From Hypomesus transpacificus (lineage: Eukaryota > Chordata > Actinopteri > Osmeriformes > Osmeridae), in contig NW_025813774.1 of the NCBI RefSeq assembly GCF_021917145.1, forward strand, positions 124,001 to 188,000: a DNA stretch of 64,000 bases, given 5' to 3'. The position numbers and the translations under genes are program-made. The notes under the pieces are model-generated. The model was not told the origin of the DNA. It saw nothing but the letters and a program-made list of their open reading frames with translations, and did no database searches. Shown piece after piece: positions 1-11,833 of the stretch (position 1 is the stretch's first letter; every line of letters begins with the position of its first letter).

Positions 1-1050
1 CACCCTGCCATGTTGCTTCTTTCTGCATGGTGCCAAGAGTACCAGTCAACCAGGGGATAGTGTGTCATCTCTTTTCCTCCACATCCTCGTCTTACCTTAT
101 TTAAGGTTCCTCCACTATGCAGTATACAGTGCAAACCAGGTGCAGGAATATCATGATAGATGATTTAACACTGGATGGCAGCGATAAGTGTAACTGTCCA
201 TGCCTGGTGGGAGGTGTGGGGATTCTGTACTGGAATTGGAAGCAGAAGCAGGAAACAGTACTCACCAAGGTTGCCAGTTTCAAAGGAAACATTTTATTTT
301 CTCAAGGATACTTTGACCCAAATCTGTTTTGACTCCTGCCCTTTGGTAATTTTCTGTGACAGAAAACCCCATGTGAATGTCACTGCTGTTGACTGGAGGT
401 TGTATTGTAGCATGAGTCACCTGCTGCTGTGTTAATACTTATGTGCAAAGACTTTTGATTTGAAACATGTTGTGATTGTGCCTTGAGAGAACCACAACTT
501 TGTTGTGGCGGGCTTCAATCATTCAAAACACCTGAAGTATCGCCAGGGGACCAAAGACACTTTGGTGTCCAGCACTTCTAAATATACCCAGCCTGACATC
601 CTGGTCATTCGGAGTAGCTGCAGTGGTATGGTGAGGCAGAGCGGGGGGGGAACTACTCTGCTGGCATGTGTCTAACTTCTCTGGACCCCCCTCACCCCCC
701 ACCACCACCTATCTAGTTATATTTAGCTGTGCTAAGCCCAGCCTGGTAATTCTATCTAGCTGCATTCTGCTTTGGATTCTCCCATTGCTTTGACCTCCGC
801 ATTGAAACTGGTCACTTCTTAAAGGTCGTTTTCCGGAAGGCGAGAGGTGATCCCGATCCTGTTTCTGTTGTGATGGATTAGCGCTCCCAGATTTCATCCC
901 ACAGTCACTGCCTTCATGTAAAGGACACTTTGCATACAGCGACGTGAGCAACTGAATCAAAACCAGTTGCGTTGTTCTGCATTTTGCCTAAAGCATTGTG
1001 TAGTAAGATCAGAAATGAATCTAATGTCACTCTGCTGTCTCCCCCTGCAG
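1..1050 (+). other. ramp1: Intron upstream of the ramp1 terminal exon
   Basis: This stretch ends at a pyrimidine-rich acceptor (ccccctgcag at 1041-1050) in front of the RAMP exon, so it is taken as intron. The preceding RAMP exon, which should encode Cys-rich extracellular sequence with a W-C-D-W-like motif, was looked for on the plus strand and not found. It must lie upstream of the window. No other feature is recognised here. Confidence 0.6.
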
Positions 1051-1306
1051 GCCATACAGCGCACTAACCAACTGCACCTTCATGGTCGCGTGGAAGTTGG
1101 ACTGTTTCTGGCCCAACCATGTGATCGACCAGCTCTTCGTCCGGATCCACCAGCACTACTTCCACAACTGCTCTTTGACAGGCCGGCTGCTCCACGACCC
1201 CCCGCTTCATATTCTAGGGCCCTTCATTGCTGTGCCTGTCCTGATCACGCTGCTCATGACAGCCCTGGTGGTCTGGAGGAGCAAGCGCAGTAAAGGAGTC
1301 CTGTAG
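1051..1306 (+). CDS. ramp1: Receptor activity-modifying protein (RAMP1-like), terminal coding exon
   Basis: RAMPs are single-pass membrane partners of calcitonin-family class B GPCRs; RAMP1 with CALCRL forms the CGRP receptor. The exon opens in phase with one base completing a split codon, then encodes 84 residues and ends at TAG 1304-1306. Visible features are three extracellular Cys (in TNCTF, LDCFW, HNCSL), two N-glycosylation sequons (NCT, NCS), the family D-P-P motif, a hydrophobic segment (FIAVPVLITLLMTALVVW) and a short basic tail WRSKRSKGVL. The pattern W-P-N ... C ... GR..DPP..IL and LVVW(R/Q)SKR matches RAMP1 better than RAMP2 or RAMP3. Fish also have a RAMP1-related paralogue (ramp4), which cannot be excluded. 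The signal peptide and N-terminal extracellular part are outside the window. Confidence 0.87.
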
Positions 1307-2135
1307 GAGGGGGACAGCCGGACCGCAGACAGACGGCTCTGATTCAGGACATCAGCAAAGAGACCTACAGTATCATGCCAGAAAGTTCTCATAGTTAAGA
1401 CCTGTGTCAAAATACACTCCGAAAATTATTTTATAGACTTCAACATTTGCTTATGTTTTCCCTTGGTTTCAGTATGCCAGACAAGAACAACAAGCACAGA
1501 TATGTGAAGCACGTTAGATAGCAAGTTAAAACCGAATGTTAACATTGGTCTGCCAGGTTTATGGGAATGGGTTTCTCAAAATCCCACTGGGACAGCATAA
1601 CTCTGGGCTATGTGCATTTGACTCTGTCCTCTATAAGTCGTGAGCAGTGCCCCTAGTGCACTTCTGGATAAGGCACAGGCCAGTGGAGAGCTGTCTGAAA
1701 AATACAGTAAAAACTAAATGGGATACAAGAAAGTACACCTTCTGTATTCAAAAGCTGTAAATTAATTGTACAAAACATCCCTTCCCCCAATCAATCTGAA
1801 TCTGAGTCTTTGTAACAGTATAATTGTCAAGATTCAATTTGAAAAGATGGTTTCTGTAAGTAGTGTCACCACTAGTACATAGTGTATGTAAACGTTGTCA
1901 TATTTTGCAAAGGATGGGGATATACGTTTCATATTCCAGCATGAATAACAGTATAACAGCCCTTTATATCCCCCCTCTCCAGAGTGGTGTAGGGTTGCTT
2001 GTTTGTGCTCCATCAGCCCCCACCAGGACCAGAATAGCTCCACCCAGCAGAGCACTGCTTGTGACTGTACAAGCCATAATAGCACAGCACCCACAGCCCC
2101 TCCACCTAGTACCCTCTCCACCTGTGTGGAAAACC

Positions 2136-2141
2136 AATAAA
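2136..2141 (+). other. ramp1: Candidate poly(A) signal of ramp1
   Basis: A canonical AATAAA lies 830 bases after the ramp1 stop, with no gene between, so 1307 to about 2160 is the probable 3' UTR. Other AATAAA-like sites exist further on (for example near 2857), so the true end is uncertain. Confidence 0.45.
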
Positions 2142-2159
2142 ATACATCATAAGGCATTG

Positions 2160-5087
2160 AGCTCCAGCAGGGGTATAGATAGATCCGTTGTACGCTCCAC
2201 GCTCTGGGTCACCACCACCAGAGGGGCGAGGTGTGAGTTCCTGCCTCATTTAGAGACGTCGAGCTGGGAGACGGCCGGCAGCCGACAGGCTTCCTGAGAC
2301 CCTGCTCTCAGGAGGACACGGGGGAACACGAGGAATGCCCTTTTTGACTGACAGCTTCCCAGAGCACAAGCGACAGAACCCAGAGTCCCCAGTCGGGCTC
2401 GCCATAGCAACGGGGGTCATTAGTCTCCGTGTAATGGCGCTAAATGGACACAGATTAAAACGTGGGAATGGGCTGGTGATGTGGCAACTGTCAGGCTTCT
2501 GGGGAGGTGAGCGGGTGTGTAATGAGGAGGACGGTGCCTGCGGCGTTCGACCACACACTGGGCACGGTGTGACGCTGGCCAGATGGAGCCACAGGACAGC
2601 TCTGATATGATGTCAAAGGGGACACTCACAATAGCAATAAACTAAGAGGGTTCTACAGCTGCATGATTAATGCACATCTAGGCCTAACTACAGGGTGACA
2701 CCTGCCCGAACACAATACAACATGAGTCTGTGTGTGTGCGCTATGGGGCTGGTGTCAGATCGCCACATTAAGATCTCTCACAGTTCTTGGTGTATTCTGT
2801 AACAGCCATTAGCGGTAGGGCCCCGAGAATCTGATTGCTTGGCCATACTTAATTCAATAATAAAAGCTGCAGTGTGCCGTGTGCATTCAGAATGAAACAT
2901 GCCCAAACGGTCCCAAAAGGTGTCTACCTCGTCTCTTCATCTCTCGGAGTCTGCCCCGCCGAGCCCTCACACAGGTCGGAAATAAAAGCCGGTGATGGAA
3001 GGAAGGAAGGCCACGAAGCAGCGAAGGCCTCAAGGTTGCTCAGTTCAAGTGAGAGCGATCAGGAAACCCGGGGAGCATTGTGAGGCCGGGGTAATCACCA
3101 TCTGTTAGCTCGCCCCTGGACAACCTGTGTACTCATTAGGAAAGTGTAAACGCAGACCCCCGCAGGGAGAGTCAACCTGAGGGAGGAAACAGAGGCTGTT
3201 TCTGAATACAGTCAAGGTTAGCGAGGAGGGGAGAAACAGGTGAAATGTTGTTTGAGGGAGGCCAAGCCATGTCGATTCGAAACAGTTGTACCAATAACGC
3301 AGGTCAATGCATAATGTGGTGAAGGAATTTGATCCCCCAACCCATCGTCCGGAAGATATTCAGAAGAGTTGCAGAGCTCCCACGGTGTCTGTGTAACGCG
3401 GTTGTGCATTCCCCTGGAGATGTCTGCCTTTTTGAAGTTCGTTTCGTCTTCCACACTCATCCACAGCCCTCAGCCCCAAACCTGTCAGATCAGCAACAGC
3501 ATCCTGTAAAAGCCCTCTGGCTCCCCATTACGATTGGCTGAGCAGGCTGGCTGTCCGACTGGCTCGGCTCATTACCGCGACTCCAGACACCCAGCTCCAA
3601 GCTCTGCAGGCAGAAACAAATACTCCAGTAATAAAAAGTTAGAGCTCAAGTCTTTGGAGATTCAAAAAAAAAGAGTCCAGAAGTGAGTCTGTGTAATTGC
3701 TTTGGGAGGAAGGGCCTCTTTCAAAGATGGGAATTTAGTTTCAGTAAAAGCCATTTCGTTTTAGTAGTATCAATTACTATCGCTCCTGTCGTTGATTGTA
3801 TGTTAGAATTCTGAATCTATGCAGGGACCAGGTGACATGGTTTCCAGAGGGAGGGTTTGGGCTGGGTCAAGACCACTTCTGTTCTGCGTCTAGGGATACC
3901 CTGCAGCATAGTGGAGACTGGAGACTCATTAGTCACATTTGCTATGCTGGCAAGGCCTCACTCGAACCCCATGATTGTCTGACTGAATGACTGAGAAGCA
4001 CACAACTCATTGACTGAAGGGTCACTTGCAACATTTTATTGTTCAGTTGCACACTAAGAACATTAGCATCACCATCATATTTTTATCATGGAAGGTTTAG
4101 TCCTCAGGTCTTGTTATGGTAAATTAGCTCGCTAGAATGCCAGCAACAATAACGGCCATGACTCTGACAAAAGCAAGAGGAGAAGGAATCAATTTGACAA
4201 ACAACTGCATCACTGTGAAAAAAAACAACCAGCCCAAGTTCCACTTGCCCCCGGGACAAAGAAGACCTTGCCAGCCATGACTAAGCTGCATTTGAGGACA
4301 AAACTGCATGTCACTTTTTAAGAGTGAAAATACAACCGTCTCAAAGAGCCAGCTTTGGCTACAGTTGTCCTGGGCAGGGGTTTGCAATGTTTGTGGCTTG
4401 TCTGAAGGAATGAATGAGTTTTAGCTTGTACTGACAGATATCGGAGAGAGACTGAATTTGCATGTATCTGTTTAACATAAATGTCAGGATTCAAGGTCTA
4501 CAGTACCATTTTCTGACAAAAGGGGGAGCCAGTGGCCTAAACTCCCTGATCTGCAGGAGACAAGAATGGCCCTAAAATGTCATAGTGTAACCAATGGTAA
4601 TAATTAGCTGAATATATACCTCAGGCACAGGTGTATAGTTCTTCTGTGGGGGGTTAAAAGATTAATTTCGTTTGAGAATCATTTGCAGGTTATGGAATCA
4701 TGATGACGCAACAGTTTTGCTTTGAAACAGCTTGAGGATTGTTCAGTCCGAATCAGGCTTGCGGGCCAGCCAGTAGAAATACTTCACCACCACAACAACC
4801 TCTGTGTCTGGGGAGGACACCCCCATAGCAGACAGCAATCTAGGGGATCAGGAGACAGACAAAACAGTAGTCAGCTCAGTCAGACAAAGAGTAGGGAGAC
4901 ATTCAAGCCAGATGTAAGGATCCTTTCTCTAAAGTGTTCACGCTGAAATGCTTCAGGTTACAATTTCTCGGGTATGCAAGCATTATTTTAGTCGACTGGG
5001 AAATGGCTTCCGCAACATTTCCTTCCCATTATTATCAGTGTAATACTCTCATGGCCAGTATTTAAGAACTCCATTAACCTGCACAAC
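2160..5087. other. Intergenic DNA between ramp1 and the methyltransferase
   Basis: No exon with a recognisable protein family was seen on either strand. Open frames here are short and lack splice context. A minus-strand AATAAA (plus TTTATT at 4035-4040) about 1 kb past the methyltransferase stop could end that gene's 3' UTR. The two genes are convergent. Confidence 0.5.
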
Positions 5088-6693
5088 TCATACCTCACAC
5101 TCTGTCTGTGTAACTGAGGATAATGACCTGTTCTTAAACTCGTGAGAGAGCTTATGTGCCTCATCTGGATGCTGCTTCAGAAACGCCTGGTAGGTAGAGA
5201 AGCTCTCCACCAAGCCAATGTAGCCGCTCAGAGACATCGCTGTGCTTGCATGCAGACACTCATGCCTAAAGGCACACAGATACAGGTAAAAACTCTCCAT
5301 AAAATGACACTGAAAACATCCTCTATCTGTCCCTACAGACAAGGACATCCCACCTGTCGTCTCCCGCGACTGTCTTGTGTGCCCGGTAGAGACGTCAGTT
5401 GTGACTAACCCAATTCAGTCAATCAGCTGATTATTAGAATGAGGTCTGCTGAAACTGGTTGCAGAACAAACCCTCCAGTACGAGGTGCTGTCTGTGTATC
5501 CTTATTGCAATTCTTTCAGTCCAGCGTCACTGCAAGCGGCTGACTCACCACTCTTTATCTGGGTGTGGGCATGACTCGTACATGTGTTTGTAGAGCGGCA
5601 GAGCACCCGAGCCAAGGTAGGCACTCCGATAAGGCAGCAGCGCGGCGTAGACCTGGAGGTAAGCCGACATTGATCCTAAATTCTCATCCATGTTGCAACA
5701 GAAGAAACGAGCTGCAACAAAACTATCAAATGTTGTAATGCAATTCACGCTGTGTGTACAAGTCCCTATACTATAATATGTATTTATTTATGGGTGTAGT
5801 TTGGCCTCGTGCTGACCTCCTGACAGATGTCATTGAGGGTGGAGGAGAGGGTTTGGTACTCCAGCTCCATGTCCATGGTGTAGCTGAGTAAAGCCAGGCA
5901 GCCCCGGGGCTTCAGCAGCCTGTAGGCCTCCTGGAGGAACCGGGGATGGTCGAACCAGTGGGCCGCGGTCATGGACGTCACCAGGTCGGCCACGCCTACC
6001 CCGAGCGGTAGCTCCTCTGCCGGGCATTGCCTGCGTGGGCAGAGAGCCTGACGCTTCAGTGGATGAGAGGCTCCAAGCTTACACAGCTGCTAGAATAAGC
6101 CAAACTAGTCCACCTTTACGTTTAACCATCTCCTCCTCCTCCTCAAACTGACATGTAGGTGATGTTTGGGATGCTGCCATTGGCCAGGGCCATCTCCAGC
6201 TGGGCGGGGCTGATGTCTGTCCCCACCACCTGGGTGAAGTGAGGGGCTAGCAGGCGGGTCCCCTGACCGGAGCCACAGCCCACATCCACAGCAAGGTCAT
6301 ACGGCCCTGCTCTCTGGAACAGCAAGAAAGAATGCCACAGACTAAATATGTGCTAATGCCGTGATTTATGTTGAATTATACATTCTACACTAGTCTAGAT
6401 TAAACGTATGCTTCGACCTCATTTGTTTGTGAGGTGAAATGTTTGTACAGGTCAAAAGTATTGGAGAAAGTATACATTTTTGAAGATTTAAAACCTCCAC
6501 TTTTTGCTCCAAGTATTGATTTAGTGAACTCTCCTAGATGAGTGCACACACACACACACACACACACACAGAGGCTCCCTACCCTTTTCTCCAAGAAGCC
6601 CAGTATCTCTGCGAGGAGTTCTTGAGGGGGACCCAACCTGTACCTGAGGTAGGCAGCTGCATGTTCTCTCCCCTCGAAGCGACGGTTAGCCAT
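5088..6693 (-). CDS. Class I SAM-dependent methyltransferase (DDB_G0268948-type), five exons, complete
   Basis: Exons on the minus strand: 6693-6583, 6313-6153, 6030-5817, 5652-5549 and 5265-5088. All splice at GT-AG with matching phases and give 255 residues. The ATG at 6693 starts MANRRFEGREHAAAY, the usual start of fish proteins annotated as 'putative methyltransferase DDB_G0268948'. Motif I (VDVGCGSGQG, residues 46-55) and the acidic residue closing strand 2 (GTD, Asp70) bind S-adenosylmethionine. TSMTAAHWFD (109-118) fills the motif IV region, and RLLKPRGCLALLSY follows the pattern of the UbiE/Methyltransf_11 fold. The C-terminal part (PLYKHMYESC, ESFSTYQAFL) is specific to this subfamily. 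The substrate is unknown. The start of exon 4 was placed at ctccag|gtctac because it restores the family sequence; an upstream ttgcag is the alternative. Exons are G+C-rich at third positions. Confidence 0.85.
6545..6570 (+). repeat. (CA)13 microsatellite in methyltransferase intron 1
   Basis: A perfect CA run begins about 10 bases into the intron, downstream of the exon 1 donor on the coding (minus) strand, where it reads (TG)n. Confidence 0.95.
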
Positions 6694-7312
6694 GGTGTCC
6701 GCTGCTGAGTCACTATGACAGAGACCGAGCCTCACCAGCTGACTGGCTCTTTGACTGTCTGAGTGGAACTGATTACATCTCCAACACTTCATCTCACATG
6801 AACATGTTGATGATTAACCGCTCTCTCGACCCTTGCACCGGTACACTCAGCCCCAAGCTGCTTTCAGTTTCCCACCGCTTTTGATTCTGTTTGACATTGC
6901 AAAGCAACTCTTGTGGTGTCATGCGTGTGCCGCGCAAGTGTTTTGTGTGCTGTCAGGCTGAAGTTCCCGAGGATGCACTGGGTTTGAACGCCCAGCAGAG
7001 GGTGCTCATGACATGACGACGAACAGCAGCACGAGTTGAAGGAGTTCATTCAGTGCAACGTTAGTTCGGGGAACGACGTTCCTTCACACGTTCTCGATGT
7101 GGATGCGTTGCAGCTCAGCCTACACATTGTTTTCGAGATAGATGAGGCCTAAGTGCGTGTGTGTGTGTGGGGGGGGATTTCATGTGTATGTGTGTGACTG
7201 CCTGCTATGTTTTCATCTCATTGTGTCATGTGTGTGTGTGGTACACCACAGTTGTGGCGAGGGACCATGGTTTCCAGTAGGAGAGCAGGGAACTTCCATA
7301 CATGGAAGCTTC
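6694..7312. promoter_or_regulatory. Presumed 5' flank of the methyltransferase
   Basis: This is the region upstream of the minus-strand ATG at 6693. No TATA box or initiator could be fixed with confidence. A short G run is at 7170-7177. It is annotated by position only. Confidence 0.3.
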
Positions 7313-7387
7313 TCCATGCCTAGTTCATCCATGGCTAGCTCATCCATGCCTAGCTCATCCATGGCTAGCTCATCCATGGCTAGCTCA
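7313..7387 (+). repeat. 15-bp minisatellite, five copies
   Basis: Five head-to-tail copies of tccatgGctagctca occur, with C in place of G in copies 1 and 3 and one further change in copy 1. The repeat is open in a forward frame (S-S-M-A-S) but has no splice or start context, so it is not called coding. Confidence 0.93.
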
Positions 7388-7648
7388 TGAGATGAGATGG
7401 GTTCTGGAGAAGAAGGCTTGTTTTATCCAATCATCAGACATTGATCTGCTGTGTCCACTAATCAATAACAGTCACAGTGTTTGCTTGTGATTCTGTTAGC
7501 CGGGCCAGAGGCCCAGACCTCCGGACCCATGGCTGGCAGGGCCTACATAGGCAGTCCCCTGAGATCAAATCAATCAGCGCCAATCAAAGCTGTCAGCACT
7601 GCTCACCTCACACCATGCATGCCGGCAGAGAAAGGCAGCGCTGGCTGT

Positions 7649-7685
<37 letters not shown>

Positions 7686-8870
7686 AATCGAGCATGAATG
7701 ACAGACATAAGGAAAGCAATAATGTCACAAAAGGCTCATGTTTACCAAGACATAACCAATTTCTCCCATTGAGAATGTCCTTTCACAAAGGCACGCACAC
7801 GCGCAAACACACCGATATGCGACACCATTAGGACACAGTGAAGTGAGTGAACTGGGATGAGCTGCTGCATGCGTTGCCTTGATGGGCAGCAGAGTGTTAT
7901 CCTGGGGCATTCTTCCCAGTCATGAATAGGAGTTATTAATTCAGGGAGAACATGGAGGAGCAGGTCTTGACACCTGATTCATTAGACAGAGCCAACACTG
8001 CCAGGAATGGATGCATGTGTCACCCAGTTCCACTAACAGCCGCACCCAAACAGGGCTTTGACGTCCCTGACTGTAATTCAAAGAACGCAAGTGTATGATT
8101 TTCATCTTTATATATATATATATATTCTTTTTTTTTGTACATACTTTTTTCATCCAGCAGTGCAACTGTAACCAAGTGAAAATAATTGGAGGAATTCAAT
8201 AAGGCTTTTCTAGGAAGACAGCTGTCATACAATTAATTACTCATCTTATTAACTGTAACTCATCCAAATGAGCTGTGAGGGTCTTCTGCCTTTGCTAAAA
8301 TGCTGTAGATGGCGTGTAAACTCTGTTCCACTCCAGACATGTGGAGTATTAGACATGTACTAAGCGATCATACCATCAGCATGGTACCTCTCTCTCAACA
8401 TCAACAGGGAAATCACAGACAGAAATGTCATGGCATTTGGAACATTGTACCAAATCACAGTGTGCTTTGTCCATGCGTCTGTTGATGGTGGTGTGGGTGT
8501 GGGAGGGGCTAGAATGGGGGGTGGATCATGGGGGGAGGGTGACTAAGAAGTGAAACAGCTTGTAACAGTCGACTCATGGATGACGTTCCAGCTCTCCTTC
8601 CACAGTGTCTTTCTCTATGTCCTCATTGTGCAGTGTATCAGGTAGATGGAACTTTATGTGGACTAAGACAACAGTGCATTTATCCTGTGAGGAGAGGAGA
8701 GGGAAGGAGAGAGGAAGGGAGAGGAGAGGAGGAGAGGTATTGACTACAAAAAAGTATATTTCCCGGTAGGTTTCTCAGCAGGAAGACACAGATGGGATCA
8801 AGATACAAGATATTCAGAATGTTTGAGCTGATGAGCAAGAGAGAGACTGGCAGCAAGGCGGGGTGTGTGT

Positions 8871-8890
8871 GGGGGGGGGGGGGGGGGGGG
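8871..8890 (+). repeat. Poly(G) tract, 20 G
   Basis: An uninterrupted run of 20 G is read directly from the sequence. It is one of several poly-G/C runs of 12-20 bases in the window. Confidence 0.95.
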
Positions 8891-10570
8891 CGAGAGGCTT
8901 TCAGCCAAACTCTTAGCTTCCCTGAGACTCTTTTGCAGCAGTAAAATCTTGCCAACAGTGTTGCCTCAAAAGTTTAGAGTCTACGTGCTCAATATCAAGC
9001 TGCTCCTAAGGGCTGAACTCAACACCCTGCATGTGGTCAGCAGTTTTGTCCACTTCATGTTCTGCATTGAAGGTCCACTCAGACAGATATCCTGACTCTT
9101 TGGAGGATTTAGATAGATATTGGCTCAAGTAATGGCGACGGATTAGACAGATTACATTAAAGCCTGGTTTAATTGATCCACTTTTTCTTGATTATACTAA
9201 TATAAGAGTGGATGAGTGTGTGTGTGTGTGTGTGTTGGACCATCAGGTGGGTCCAGTTCGCTGATTCTATTGAGCTGATAGTGCAGGTCTGAACCTTTGC
9301 TCGCATATCTCAGCTACTTAGACTGTTACCGTGGTGATAACTTCCTGAGATGAGCATGTCACAGTGACCTTTCCCTCTGACCTCGTTAGAGGGGCCACCT
9401 CGTTAACTTCACATGCTTAATTACGGCCCAGAGCAGTGGAACGCCAATCCTGGACACATCACTGTCTCTGTGCTCTGACACAGATCAATGACCGTAAGGA
9501 CATTCCGGGGAGGTCAAAGGGCAGAGGGACATTTTATGCACCTATGTACACACATATTTACTCTCACATTGTTACATATACACGCACACACACACACCCT
9601 CATTTACTTTATAGTTACACCTTTACAGACGCACTTTACAGTACACACCTTTACATACACACGTACACACACGTACACACACACACGTACACACACACAC
9701 AGGGCAGACAGGCTCTCAAACCAACATTAGCATATTGGCTGACTAATTGATAGAATGGTGGAATCTGGTGGTTGGTTAGGTCATCGGTGTGTGTGCTCAA
9801 AGTGCTCAGTTAGTCTGCGCTCATAACCCCCATCACAGATCTGACCAGCAGTGCTTGGTGAGTCAGATCAACTGCTGGAGGTCATCATGACACAGTCCTT
9901 CACCTCCACGCTGCTGTACCGCCACTGCACAGCAGACAGTAGACTTTATGCCCTAGCAATCAGCTGATCTACGTTTCACTACGATTGTTTATGTTAAGTA
10001 TTGGCACTGATTGGACATTGATTTCCCTTAATGCCATTAAATCTGTTCATTACGGATGTGGATTAGCGAAGCTCTTGTCTATGTATTTGACCAGCATTTG
10101 GATCATTGGGGCTGCTTCAGTCGATCTGTTGGAGAATGTGTTAAATGCATTTTTAATTGTTGTATAGTTTGAACTCTGAAGCCTTGTATAAGTGAGCCCA
10201 CTGTGTGGATGTGAACTCGTTTTTGCAATGATTGTGCTGTTTGTTGTTTATAATGCTCCGTGTTTCTCATGAAGGGGTATTGTTCTCTAGATATTTGCTT
10301 TCGTCATCATACGTAATTTTTGCTCTTCTCCTTCTCCCTCTCGCTCTCTCCTTCTCTCTCGCTCCCTCTCTCTCGCTGCATTGTCACAATGGTTTCCTCT
10401 CCCTCTCCGCCAGGTTGCCATGGCTGCCAGTAGTCACAGCAACAGTGGGGTCAGAGAGTTCTCTGTGCTCAGACTGATGCAGGCTTCCTAAGAGGCCCTG
10501 GTGGAGGTGCCTCAACACTCAGCATACTGGTAAACACACTAACACACACACACACACGCACGCTCACACC

Positions 10571-10629
10571 CACACACACGTGCACATGCGCACACGCGCA
10601 CGCACGCACACACACACACACATGCACAC
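10571..10629 (+). repeat. 59-bp alternating purine-pyrimidine tract (CA/CG)n
   Basis: Every step alternates pyrimidine and purine across 59 bases, including CGCG and several CGCA units. This composition can adopt Z-DNA. It lies inside a longer CA-rich stretch (10532-10642). Confidence 0.9.
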
Positions 10630-11758
10630 TCACACACACACATGTGGGTGAAAGTAGCAGCACTTACAGTCAGGACAGAAAGAGTGGGTGGATGAGAGCA
10701 GATTTTTGGAACCTGTTTCGGAGCACAAAGACACCCTCTCAGTGTAAAGTAGCAGCCTTAGTGTGTGTTGCACGTGCTGGCTTCAACACAGACACACACA
10801 CAAACAAACACCTTGTCTTTGCATCAACATGGCAAGTGATAAATCAGCTCCATGACGATTATGACCATGTGATCAACACCACTCACTCACTCACTCTGTG
10901 TTTGCCCCTCACCATGCTCCAACAAACAAACACTGACGCCAGGTTATGTGTCACTGGGGACAGGCATCACAGCAGAGACAACTAGAGCCAGGGGCAAAAT
11001 GTGGGCACATCATATCACTGTGTCATACCTTCCTGCTGGATTTACATTTCAAATGCGGCATGTAATCATTACCAGTCTGGAAATATCAGGCCTGTCAGTC
11101 ATGTGACACTCGGCCAGACCCCTTCATAGAGCATTCTAGAACTGAGGGGAGCCGCAGAGAATATTGCATATGAATAGAAGCGACTGGCAATAACTTTGAA
11201 TGTGCGTGACCTTACACATACGTCTGGATTACCTGCCTCAGAACGTCCCCCGCTGCACCTGGGGTTTGGGTTGCCATGGATACCCCCCCCCCCCCCCCTT
11301 TCCTGTCCTCCTTCACCCCGGCACTCCATACAGGGAGCTCCCCAGCTGTGATTGGGTGAACTGTGGCCCTACAGCTACCTCTTCCCTCCACGGTGGGGCA
11401 GTGTGATGGAGCTGGGCGCTAGTTTCTCAGTCGTCTACTGCAAGTTGGCCTGTCACACATTTCTTGGGGCAGACTGCATAGACAGCTAGAGAAAGAGACA
11501 GAAATAGACAGAGGAAACAAGAAAAAGAAAGAGAAAAAGAATGGAAAAGAGAAAGAGAGAGAGGGGGGGGGGGGTGTGCTGATGCTGAATTTGTGTTCAT
11601 CTTGGCTGGGCGGTTGTATTGAAGGATCTCAATCTATCCATCAGGGGGTCAGCTCCTCGCCTTTTCTCTGTCTCCCCCCATCCCCCTCTCATCCTTCCTC
11701 TCATCCTTCCTCTCCTGGTTATTTTTTCCACATCTGTCAACACCAGTCCCCCCCCCCC

Positions 11759-11763
<5 letters not shown>

Positions 11764-11832
<69 letters not shown>
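11764..11832 (+). repeat. (CT)n microsatellite
   Basis: About 69 bases of essentially pure CT follow a C12 run (11748-11759). It continues imperfectly to about 11910. Confidence 0.95.

Positions 11833-11833
<1 letters not shown>

Noticed and set aside
150..310. Possible upstream RAMP exon (a W-N-W motif near 235)
   Set aside because: Surrounding residues lack the Cys and acidic pattern of RAMP exon 2, and no donor fits the phase of the 1051 exon.
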